A stretch of DNA of 64,000 nt from Nonomuraea endophytica. Lineage in GTDB: Bacteria; Actinomycetota; Actinomycetes; Streptosporangiales; Streptosporangiaceae. The stretch covers positions 496,001 through 560,000 of the forward strand of contig NZ_JACHIN010000001.1 in the NCBI RefSeq assembly GCF_014203235.1, written 5' to 3'. The notes beneath the pieces were generated by a model. It was given only the letters and a program-made list of their open reading frames with translations. It made no database searches and was not told where the DNA came from. Position numbers and translations under genes: made by a program. Positions 32,113 to 39,940 of this stretch are shown piece by piece (positions within the stretch are counted from its first letter, which is position 1; each line of letters begins with the position of its first letter).

Positions 32113-33102
32113 GTGACCTCGAACAGACCGCCGACCAGCGTGGACGTGGCCAGGGCCGCCGGCGTCTCGCAGGCCACCGTCTCCTACGTGCTCAACGACA
32201 ACCCCAACGCCCGGGTGAGCGAGGAGACCAGGCAGCGCGTGCGCGACGCCGCCGCCCGGCTCGGGTACGTGCCCGACGCCAGCGCCCGCACCCTGCGCAC
32301 CGGCCGCAGCGGCATCGTGCTGGTCCCGCTGTCCCCCGCCCGCACCGGCGGGCTGGTCCGCGATCTGCTCGACGACCTCGGCGAAGAGCTCCGGCCGCGC
32401 GGCTACACCCTCGTCCAGTACGGCGAGCGCCACCTCAAGGGCGTGCCCGCGGCCAAGGTATGGGCGGGGCTGCGCCCGACGGCGATCATCGTCGAGGCCG
32501 ACCGGCTCACCAGGGCCTCGGTGGACCTGCTGCGCGCCTCGGGCACCCGGACCGTGATCGGCTTCTCCGACGCCCCGTCCCCGCTGGTGCCCGCGGTGGT
32601 CATGGACCACGAGTCGGTGGGTGCCTGCGCCGCCCGCCACCTGGCCGAACGCGGACGCAGGCGGCTGGCCGCGATCGTCCCCCGCGAGGAGGGCGTCGAC
32701 CTGATGGGCGTGGGCCGCCTGCGCGGCGTGCGCCAGGTGGCGCCGGACGCGGAGCGCATCGACCTGGCCTTCACCGAGGAGGCCGCCCGCGCGGTCGCCA
32801 CCAGGCACGACCTGCCCGACGGCATCTTCGCCTACAACGACGAGTACGCGCTGCTGCTGATGAGCGCGCTGCAGGACGCGGGCGTCCGGGTCCCCGAGGA
32901 CGTGGCGATCGTCGGCGCGGACGATCTGCTGCTCGCCTCCCTGGTACGCCCCCGCCTGACGAGCGTCCACTTCGACACCACGGCGACCCCGGCCGGAATG
33001 GCCGCCTACATCGACGAACTGGTCCGCGGCGACCGCACCGCGGAGCCGGGGTCGGTGATCAGCATCTACGGCCCCCGCCTGATCGTCAGGTCCAGCTCCT
33101 AA
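32113..33102 (+). CDS. LacI-family transcriptional regulator
   Basis: A 329-residue repressor. The N-terminal helix-turn-helix and hinge are SVDVARAAGVSQATVSYVLN followed by ARVSEETRQRVRDAAARLGYVPDASARTLRTG. The periplasmic-binding-protein-like sensor domain follows, with FAYNDEYALLLMSALQDAGV and PEDVAIVGADD near its end. The effector is probably a sugar or sugar derivative carried by the MFS protein encoded 111 nt downstream. Matching palindromes lie on both sides of the gene, so it likely represses itself, the divergent hydrolase and the transporter. Start GTG 32113. Confidence 0.93.
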   Translation: MTSNRPPTSVDVARAAGVSQATVSYVLNDNPNARVSEETRQRVRDAAARLGYVPDASARTLRTGRSGIVLVPLSPARTGGLVRDLLDDLGEELRPRGYTLVQYGERHLKGVPAAKVWAGLRPTAIIVEADRLTRASVDLLRASGTRTVIGFSDAPSPLVPAVVMDHESVGACAARHLAERGRRRLAAIVPREEGVDLMGVGRLRGVRQVAPDAERIDLAFTEEAARAVATRHDLPDGIFAYNDEYALLLMSALQDAGVRVPEDVAIVGADDLLLASLVRPRLTSVHFDTTATPAGMAAYIDELVRGDRTAEPGSVISIYGPRLIVRSSS

Positions 33103-33175
33103 GTCCAGCTAGTAACAACTTGGCCGCGCGTCTTGTCACACGCGGACCGGCGACCTACAGTCCAGAGCAATCGTC

Positions 33176-33191
33176 GGTGATACGTATCACC
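33176..33191 (+). promoter_or_regulatory. Putative LacI-family operator upstream of the MFS carrier
   Basis: GGTGATACGTATCACC is a perfect 16-bp palindrome 22 nt before the MFS start. It shares the central ATACGTAT with the palindrome upstream of lacI, supporting one repressor for both sites. Confidence 0.75.
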
Positions 33192-33213
33192 ACAGCTGGA
33201 AAGGTCCTGGTCG

Positions 33214-34467
33214 ATGACCCATGTTCAGGGCAAAGCCCCCACGGCAGATGAGGATCGCGGATTCCACCTCGGACCGCTCTATCTCACGCTCCCCCTTGCC
33301 AACGTCGCGGTCATGTTCCTCTGGGTCGGAGTGGGCGCGTTCCTGCTGCCCCGCCACGTCCAGCTGATCACCGGGACCAACGACGTGGCCGCGCTCGGGC
33401 TGGCCAACTCGATCGGCCCGCTCATGGCCACCATCGCCAACCCCATCTTCGGCCAGATCTCCGACCGGACCCGTTCCCGGTTCGGCCGCCGCTCCCCCTG
33501 GATCCTCGGCTGCGTCGCCGTCGGCGTCCTCGCGCTGCTGCTGCAGGCCAACGCGGCCAGCGTGCTCATGCTCGGCATCAGCTGGGCTGGCGTGCAACTC
33601 ATCATGAACGGCTACCAGGCCGCGATCACCGCGATCCTGCCCGACCGGGTGCCGGCCCGCCGCTACGGTACCTTCTCGGCGTTGTTCGGCCTCGGCACGC
33701 CGGTGGCCACGATCGCCGCCGCCCTGATGTTCATGAGCATGCCGCAGCTCGCCGACGGCGGCGCGTACTACGTGGTCATGGGGGTTCTGGTCGCCGCGGC
33801 CCTGCTCATCGTGCTGGCCAGTCCCGACCGCTCGTCCACGGAGCTGCCGCGCCAGCCGTTCGACATGGGCGAGTTTCTCGCGGCGTTCGTGCGGCCGCTG
33901 CGGCACCGGGACTTCCTGTGGGCGTTCATCGGGCGCTTCGGGCTCATGCTCGGCTACATGATGATCTTCACCTTCAACCTCTTCCTGCTCGAGGACTTCA
34001 TCAAGATCCCGAAGGCCGAGGTCGTCTCCAAGATGGGGCTGCTCATGCTCGTCGGGCAGGTCGCGACGTTCCTGGCGGTGGTGCTGATCGGCCCGCTGTC
34101 GGACAAGGTGGCGCGGTTCCGGATGTTCGCGCTGATCGCCGGTCTGGCCTCGGCGATCACGCTGGGCATCCCGCTGCTCATGCCGACCTTCGAGGGCATG
34201 CTCATCTACAACGTCCTGCACGGCGTCGCCTTCGGCATCTTCATGGCCGTGGACATGGCCCTGGTGACCAAGGTGCTGCCGAACAAGGACGAGGTCGGCA
34301 AGGACATGGGCGTGCTCAACATCGCCAACGCCGGCCCGCAGATCGCCGCCCCGGCCCTCGCCGCCTTCCTGGTGACCATGGGCGGCTACACCACCCTTTT
34401 CACGGTGGGGATCGTGGTCTCGCTGATCGCCTCGCTGGCCGTACTGAAGATCAAGGGTGTGCGTTAG
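33214..34467 (+). CDS. MFS transporter, GPH/sugar carrier-like
   Basis: Integral membrane carrier of 417 residues with 12 predicted helices. The loop PIFGQISDRTRSRFGRRSPWI matches the glycoside-pentoside-hexuronide and SLC45-like sugar carriers, and a second loop is GPLSDKVARFRM. It likely imports a glycoside or related compound by cation symport. The palindrome 22 nt upstream and the preceding LacI gene place it in that regulon. The DUF885 gene begins 10 nt after its stop, so the two may be co-transcribed. Substrate not predictable. Confidence 0.87.
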   Translation: MTHVQGKAPTADEDRGFHLGPLYLTLPLANVAVMFLWVGVGAFLLPRHVQLITGTNDVAALGLANSIGPLMATIANPIFGQISDRTRSRFGRRSPWILGCVAVGVLALLLQANAASVLMLGISWAGVQLIMNGYQAAITAILPDRVPARRYGTFSALFGLGTPVATIAAALMFMSMPQLADGGAYYVVMGVLVAAALLIVLASPDRSSTELPRQPFDMGEFLAAFVRPLRHRDFLWAFIGRFGLMLGYMMIFTFNLFLLEDFIKIPKAEVVSKMGLLMLVGQVATFLAVVLIGPLSDKVARFRMFALIAGLASAITLGIPLLMPTFEGMLIYNVLHGVAFGIFMAVDMALVTKVLPNKDEVGKDMGVLNIANAGPQIAAPALAAFLVTMGGYTTLFTVGIVVSLIASLAVLKIKGVR

Positions 34468-34477
34468 CGTCGAGTTC

Positions 34478-35968
34478 ATGACCGAACTCGATCCCCGGCT
34501 CCGCGCTGTCACCGATCTGATCATGGCCGAGGCCCGCGAGATGGGCGGCAGGCACGAGTACGACGGCCGGATTCAGGACCTCTCCCCCGAGGGTGTCCGG
34601 TCCGGCCTGGCTCGTCTGGGCGAGGGCACGCTGCCCGACGACCCGTACGACGCCGAACACCTCACGGCCTTCGAGACGGGGCTGCGCGTGCAGTTCGGCG
34701 AGCTTGAGCTGCATCGCCGCAACCCGCTGCCGCACCTGTCCAACCTCGACCTGGCCTGTTACGACCGCGACTACGCCCCCGAGGCGAACCGCGCCGCCGC
34801 CAGGGCGGCTCATCTGCAGGCGTGGCCGGCCGCGGTCCAGGGCGCGATCGCTTCGCTCGACCAGGTCAGCGCCCCGGTCGCCACCGCGCTGGCCGGAGCG
34901 GTCAAGGGCCTGGCCGCGGGCGTCACCGACGCGGCCGCGCTCGACGCCCACCGGCTGCTGGTCGCGCACGTCGAGCGGGCCGCCGCCGTCGGCGACCCGG
35001 ACGCCTCGCTGGGCGGTCCCGCGCTGGCCCGGCTGATGGGCAGCACCGAGGGCGTCGACGTCGACCTGGGCCGGCTGGCCGAGCGCGCCGACGCCGAGCG
35101 CGACCGCCTCCACGCCTTGCTGGCCGAGGCCGTCGCCAGGCTGGGCGAGACCGGCAGGCCGCTGGACGTCGCCCGCGAGCTGGTCAAGCAGCACCCCGGC
35201 GCCGACGGCGTCATCGAGGCGGCCAGGATCGGCACCGAGAAGGCCATCGCGTTCACCCGCGAGAAGGACCTCGTGCCCTACCACGACGGCGAGTGCCTGG
35301 TCGGCCTCGCGCCCGAGTCGCGCCGCTGGGCGATGGCGATGATGTGCTGGAACTCCCCCGGCGAGCCCGAGGGTCCCAGCTGGTACTACATCACCCCGCC
35401 CGACGCCTCGTGGCCGGTCGAGGAGCAGGAGGAGTGGCTGGAGGTGTTCAGCCACACCACGCTGCCCGCGATCAACGTGCACGAGGTCGCGCCCGGCCAC
35501 TTCTCGCACGGCCGGGCGCTGCGTCACGCGAAGGGCGACGTGCGCAGGCTGCTGCAGTCGATGGCGTTCGCCGAGGGCTGGGCGCACTACGTCGAGGAGG
35601 TCTGCGTCGAGGAGGGTTTCGAGGCCGGTGACCCGCGCTTCGAGATCGGCGTCTGGCTGGAGGCTCTCGTGCGGGTGACCCGGCTGGCCTGCGCGATCGG
35701 CGTGCACACCGGGCAGATGACGGTGGAGGAGGGCGCCCGCCGCTTCGCCGCGGACACCCACCTGTCCGGGCCCGCCGCGTTGTCGGAGGCCCGCCGCGCT
35801 TCCTTCGATCCCACCTACGGCCGCTACACGTGGGGCAAGCTGCTCATCCTCGACCTGCGTGAGCAGGCGCGCAGGGAGTGGGGCCCGGCCTTCACGCTGC
35901 AGCGTTTCCACAAGGCCATGCTCGACCTCGGTTCGCCGCCGCTGGGGCTGCTCAAGACGATTCTGTGA
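34478..35968 (+). CDS. DUF885 family protein, putative metallopeptidase
   Basis: A 496-residue cytoplasmic protein from the ATG at 34478. It belongs to DUF885: a helical N-terminal half, then HEVAPGHFSHGRALR with His335 and His341 near residues 335-349, and FAEGWAHYVEEVCVEEG further on. This HExxxGH-like arrangement is thought to bind a metal, and members are annotated as putative peptidases. An in-frame GTG at 34457 would overlap the MFS stop. The 3' end overlaps the convergent MBL-fold gene by 17 nt. Whether it acts on peptides here is unproven. Confidence 0.85.
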   Translation: MTELDPRLRAVTDLIMAEAREMGGRHEYDGRIQDLSPEGVRSGLARLGEGTLPDDPYDAEHLTAFETGLRVQFGELELHRRNPLPHLSNLDLACYDRDYAPEANRAAARAAHLQAWPAAVQGAIASLDQVSAPVATALAGAVKGLAAGVTDAAALDAHRLLVAHVERAAAVGDPDASLGGPALARLMGSTEGVDVDLGRLAERADAERDRLHALLAEAVARLGETGRPLDVARELVKQHPGADGVIEAARIGTEKAIAFTREKDLVPYHDGECLVGLAPESRRWAMAMMCWNSPGEPEGPSWYYITPPDASWPVEEQEEWLEVFSHTTLPAINVHEVAPGHFSHGRALRHAKGDVRRLLQSMAFAEGWAHYVEEVCVEEGFEAGDPRFEIGVWLEALVRVTRLACAIGVHTGQMTVEEGARRFAADTHLSGPAALSEARRASFDPTYGRYTWGKLLILDLREQARREWGPAFTLQRFHKAMLDLGSPPLGLLKTIL

Positions 35969-36689
35969 CGGCCCACTCTCCGGGGGCGAGCACCTGCACG
36001 CCGTCCACGTCGGCGAAGGCCTCGGCCAGTGTCGCCCGCCCCTGCGAGAAGTGCGCCCAGTGCTCGAAGTGCAGCGGCACCACGTGCTTCGCGCCCAGGA
36101 CGCGGGCGGCTTCGGCGGCGTCGCGGCTGCCGAGGGTGAGGTCGGCGTCGGGGATGAGCGGGGTGCGCGCGGCTCCGGCGAACAGCACCGCCACGTCCAC
36201 CTCGCCGATCCGCCCGGCGATCTCGCGTACGACGTCGAGGGAGGCGTTGTCGCCGCTGACGTAGACGGTCGGCAGGCCGTCGCCCCTGAGCACGAACCCG
36301 GTGACCTCGCCGACCAGGTGCTCGGTGCCGTCGGGGCCGTGCTGGGCGGGCACACCGGTGATCGTCAGCGGCCCCAGCTCCACCTCGCTCCAGTTGGGCA
36401 GCGCCTGGGCGGCGATGCGCGTGGCGGCGCTCGGCGTGGACAGCACCAGCGGCGCCGACGCGAGCAGCTCGCGTCCCGAGGTGTCGAGGTTGTCGGGATG
36501 CTGGTCGTGGGAAAGCAGGACGGCGTCGATCGGGCCGATCTCCGCGATCGCCACGCCCGGCCCTTCGGTCTTGGTCAGCCCGCTGCCGACCGGGTAGTCG
36601 CCGGGCGGGTCGAAGGTCGGGTCGGTCAGCAGGCGCAGCCCGCCGATCTCCAGGATGGCGGTCGGGCCGCCCACGTATTGGATCCGCAT
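35952..36689 (-). CDS. Metallo-beta-lactamase-fold hydrolase (UlaG/UPF0173-like)
   Basis: A 245-residue protein opening with MRIQYVGGPTAILEIGGLRL and LTDPTFDPPG, as in the L-ascorbate-6-phosphate lactonase-like group. The main metal motif reads LLSHDQHPDNLD, in which the usual HxHxDH is altered (His-Asp-Gln-His). A second ligand set is in PAQHG and YVSGDNA, and VPLHFEHW carries the final His. It is 6 nt downstream of the GMC oxidoreductase gene and forms the end of a three-gene operon with it and the aldehyde dehydrogenase. Reaction unknown. Confidence 0.83.
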   Translation of the reverse strand: MRIQYVGGPTAILEIGGLRLLTDPTFDPPGDYPVGSGLTKTEGPGVAIAEIGPIDAVLLSHDQHPDNLDTSGRELLASAPLVLSTPSAATRIAAQALPNWSEVELGPLTITGVPAQHGPDGTEHLVGEVTGFVLRGDGLPTVYVSGDNASLDVVREIAGRIGEVDVAVLFAGAARTPLIPDADLTLGSRDAAEAARVLGAKHVVPLHFEHWAHFSQGRATLAEAFADVDGVQVLAPGEWAVTESS

Positions 36690-36695
36690 ACCGCG

Positions 36696-38378
36696 TTACG
36701 ACATGCCGGGCCGCTTGGATATTCCGTACAGGCGCAGCGCCGCCGGGGCGGCGTCGGGCACCGCGGGAGCGCGCGGCGCGACGGGCTCCAGCCTCTTGTA
36801 CGGCGCGCCCAAAGCCGGCCGGGCATCCGGCTCACCGGCGTTCGGCCAGAGCGCGATCGCCCGCTCGGCCTGCGCGGTGATGGTCAGCGACGGGTTGACG
36901 CCCGGGTTGGCGGAGATCGCGGAGCCGTCGATCACGTGCAGGCCCTCGTGGCCGTACAGGCGGTGGTAGGCGTCGATCACGCCGTGCTCCGCCGAGCCGC
37001 CGATCGCGCATCCGCCCAGGAAGTGCGCGGTGGCCGGGATGTCGAACAGGTCCAGCCAGGAGCCGCCGGGCAGGCCGCCGATCTCCTCGGCCGCGTGGCG
37101 TACCGCGTCGTGGCCCGCCGGGATCCACGTGGGGTTCGGCTCGCCGTGTCCGGGCGCGGCGCGCAGCCCCCAGCGGGTGCGGGTCACCGAGATCGAGTTG
37201 TCCTTGGCCTGCATGACCAGGGCGATGACGGACCGCTCCGACCAGTGCCGCAGGTTGAGCAGGCGCAGGGCCTTGAGCGGCTGCGCGGCCAGTTCCCGGC
37301 CGAAGACCCGCCACCGGTTCTGGCCGCCGTCCACGAGCAGCGTGCGCAGCAGTCCCATGGCGTTGGAGCCGTTGCCGTAGCGCACCGGCTCGATGTGCGT
37401 CTCGGCGTCGGGGTGGATCGAGGAGGTGATGGCGACGCCGCCGTTGAGCTTCTCGCCGTGCACGGCCAGGCGTTCGAAGCCGAGCAGCGCCTCGGAGTTC
37501 GTCCTGGTCAGGACGCCGAGCCGGGCGGAGATCCGGGGCAGCGCGCCGTTGCCGCGCAGCTTGTGAAGCAGCCGCTGGGTGCCGTAGGTGCCGGCCGCGA
37601 AGATCACCTGCCGGGCGGTGAAGGTACGGCGGAGCCGTACCGAACCCGTCTTGCGGACCTCCACCACGTAACCGCCGGAAGGGCGCGGACGGACGGAGGT
37701 GACCGTGCACTCCGGGTAGACCCGGGCGCCGGCCTTCTCGGCGAGGTAGAGGTAGTTCTCGGTGAGCGTGTTCTTGGCGCCGTGGCGGCAGCCGGTCATG
37801 CACTCGCCGCACTCCAGGCAGCCGTTGCGCGCGGGGCCGGCGCCGCCGAAGTAGGGGTCGACGCCGTCCTCGCCGAAGTAGACGCCGACGGGGGCGAGGT
37901 GGAAGGTGTCGGCCACGCCCATCCGGGCGGCGACCTTCTTCATGATCTCGTCCGCGCGGGTCGTGGTCGGGTTGACGACGACGCCGAGCATCCGCTTGGC
38001 CTGGTCGTAGTGGGGCGCGAGCTCGGCCTTCCAGTCGGTGATGCCGGCCCACTGCGCGTCGGCGAAGAAGGGGTCGAGCGGCTCGTAGAGGGTGTTGGCG
38101 TAGACCAGCGAACCACCGCCCACACCGGCCCCGGCCAGCACCATCACGCGGTTGCCCCGGTCGCCGCCGAGTACGTGGATGCGCTGGATGCCCTTGAGCC
38201 CGAGCCACGGCGCCCACAGGAAGTCGCGTACCCGCCAGGAGTTCTTGGGCAGCGTGGCGGCGGTGAAGCGGCGGCCGGCCTCCAGCACGCCGACCGAGTA
38301 GCCCTTCTCCGTGAGCCGCAGCGCCGAGACGCTGCCGCCGAAGCCGGAGCCGATGACCAGGACGTCGAAGTCGCTCAT
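36696..38378 (-). CDS. GMC-family FAD oxidoreductase, cholesterol-oxidase-like (ChoD-like)
   Basis: A 560-residue flavoprotein. It starts with the FAD-binding VLVIGSGFGGSVSALRLTEKG, has GAGVGGGSLVYANTLYEP in the GMC signature position, and a Cys cluster NGCLECGECMTGCRHGAKNT typical of the ChoD/Rv3409c group. C-terminal HFLGGCAIG and NPSLTITAQAERAI carry the active-site His/Asn region. Despite the name, ChoD-type proteins are not proven sterol oxidases. Its start overlaps the stop of the aldehyde dehydrogenase gene by 4 nt. The position between guaA and guaB3 on one strand follows the actinobacterial order. Confidence 0.92.
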   Translation of the reverse strand: MSDFDVLVIGSGFGGSVSALRLTEKGYSVGVLEAGRRFTAATLPKNSWRVRDFLWAPWLGLKGIQRIHVLGGDRGNRVMVLAGAGVGGGSLVYANTLYEPLDPFFADAQWAGITDWKAELAPHYDQAKRMLGVVVNPTTTRADEIMKKVAARMGVADTFHLAPVGVYFGEDGVDPYFGGAGPARNGCLECGECMTGCRHGAKNTLTENYLYLAEKAGARVYPECTVTSVRPRPSGGYVVEVRKTGSVRLRRTFTARQVIFAAGTYGTQRLLHKLRGNGALPRISARLGVLTRTNSEALLGFERLAVHGEKLNGGVAITSSIHPDAETHIEPVRYGNGSNAMGLLRTLLVDGGQNRWRVFGRELAAQPLKALRLLNLRHWSERSVIALVMQAKDNSISVTRTRWGLRAAPGHGEPNPTWIPAGHDAVRHAAEEIGGLPGGSWLDLFDIPATAHFLGGCAIGGSAEHGVIDAYHRLYGHEGLHVIDGSAISANPGVNPSLTITAQAERAIALWPNAGEPDARPALGAPYKRLEPVAPRAPAVPDAAPAALRLYGISKRPGMS

Positions 38379-39865
38379 TTGATGCGCAGCCTCCGCATGG
38401 CTTTGAAAGCGGTGGCCCTGAGCTCGGCCCAGGTCTCCTCGCCGAGACCGAAGGGCGCCTCGAAGCCCAGCAGCGTGCTCTGGGAGGCCACGGTCTGCGC
38501 CTCGGTGTAGCGCAGCAGGCCCTCGGCGCCGTGCCTGCGGCCGAGGCCGGAGGACTTCATGCCGCCCATGGGCGCGTCGTAGGAGGCGTACGCGGCGGCG
38601 TAGCCCTCGTTGACGTTGACCGTGCCGGCCTTCAGCCGGGCGGCGACCGATCGGCCCCTGGCCAGGTCGCGGGTCCAGACGGAGGCGTTGAGGCCGTAGA
38701 CGGTGTCGTTGGCCAGGGCCACGGCGTGCTCGTCACTCGTGAACGGGTAGAGGGCCACGACGGGGCCGAAGGTCTCGTTGGCGCACAGTTCCATCTTCTC
38801 GCTGACGCCGGTGAGGATGGTCGGTTCGTAGAAGAACGGGCCCAGGTCGGGGCGGGCCCTGCCGCCGGCCAGGAGGCTCGCGCCCTTGACGATCGCGTCG
38901 TCCACGTGCGCGCTGACCGTGTCGAGCTGGCGGCGGGAGGTGAGCGAGCCCATCTGGACCGACCAGTCGAAGCCCGCGCCGAGCTTGAGGTTCTTGGCCT
39001 GCTTGGCGAAGCGCTGGGCGAAGTCGTCGAAGCGCGACTCGTGCACGTAGAGGCGTTCGACCGACAGGCAGAGCTGGCCGGCGTTGGTGAAGCAGGCGCG
39101 GACCGCGCCGTGCGCGGCCACGTCGAGGTCGGCGTCGTCGAGCACGATCATGGGGTTCTTGCCGCCGAGCTCCAGCGAGCAGCCGATGAGCCGCTTGGCC
39201 GCCTCCTCGGCGATCTTGCGGCCGCCGCGCGTGGAGCCGGTGAACGCCACGTAGTCGGCCCCGTCGAGCAGCGCGTCGCCGATGTCGGCAGGCTCGCCGA
39301 GCACGATCTGCCAGATCTCGCGCGGCATGCCGAGCTCGGCCAGCAGGTCGACGGTCCACAGCGTGGACAGCGCGGTCTGGGTGTCGGGCTTGTGCACGAG
39401 CGCGTTGCCGGCCAGCAGCGCGGGGATGGCGTCGGTCACGCCCAGCGAGAGCGGGTAGTTCCACGGGGTGATCAGGGCGACGACGCCCTTGGGCTGGCGC
39501 AGCTCGGTGACCTGGGTGGCCACGGGGAAGATGCCCTTGCGGCCCTTGGGCGCGAGCAGCCGGGCGGCGCGGCGGGCGTAGTGCAGCGCGCAGCCGGCCA
39601 CGTCGAGAACCTCCTCGAACGCGTGCTTCCTGGCCTTGCCCGTCTCGTTCTGGACGATGTCGAGGATCTCGTCGCGGCGGTTGAGGATCTCGTCGTGCAG
39701 GCGCAGGAACGGGCGGACGCGCTCGGCGACCGGCAGCGCGGCCCATGCGGTCTGAGCCTGCCTCGCCTTCTCGTGGGCGGCGCGTACGTGGTCGCCGTCC
39801 GAGATGGGGAGTTCGGCGATCTGTTCGCCGGTGAAGGGGGCGGTGATCTGCCGGGTCACATGCAT
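38375..39865 (-). CDS. gabD2: NAD(P)-dependent aldehyde dehydrogenase, succinate-semialdehyde type (GabD2-like)
   Basis: A 496-residue aldehyde dehydrogenase. The cofactor site has ITPWNYPLS and FTGSTRGGRKIAEEA. The catalytic pair is Glu232 in LELGGKNP and Cys266 in NAGQLCLS, and ETFGPVVALYPF near the end binds the nicotinamide ribose. The overall sequence matches mycobacterial GabD2-type succinic semialdehyde dehydrogenases, but substrate cannot be proven. The ATG at 39865 lacks a clear ribosome site, so it may be leaderless. It is the first gene of the operon with the GMC oxidoreductase and MBL-fold genes, divergent from the kinase gene. Confidence 0.88.
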   Translation of the reverse strand: MHVTRQITAPFTGEQIAELPISDGDHVRAAHEKARQAQTAWAALPVAERVRPFLRLHDEILNRRDEILDIVQNETGKARKHAFEEVLDVAGCALHYARRAARLLAPKGRKGIFPVATQVTELRQPKGVVALITPWNYPLSLGVTDAIPALLAGNALVHKPDTQTALSTLWTVDLLAELGMPREIWQIVLGEPADIGDALLDGADYVAFTGSTRGGRKIAEEAAKRLIGCSLELGGKNPMIVLDDADLDVAAHGAVRACFTNAGQLCLSVERLYVHESRFDDFAQRFAKQAKNLKLGAGFDWSVQMGSLTSRRQLDTVSAHVDDAIVKGASLLAGGRARPDLGPFFYEPTILTGVSEKMELCANETFGPVVALYPFTSDEHAVALANDTVYGLNASVWTRDLARGRSVAARLKAGTVNVNEGYAAAYASYDAPMGGMKSSGLGRRHGAEGLLRYTEAQTVASQSTLLGFEAPFGLGEETWAELRATAFKAMRRLRIK

Positions 39866-39940
39866 GACCGAATGATATTCCGGATAGCTACTGGCCGGTA
39901 GTTTTGTCGTCCATCGCAATATGAGGCCAGAATTCGAATC

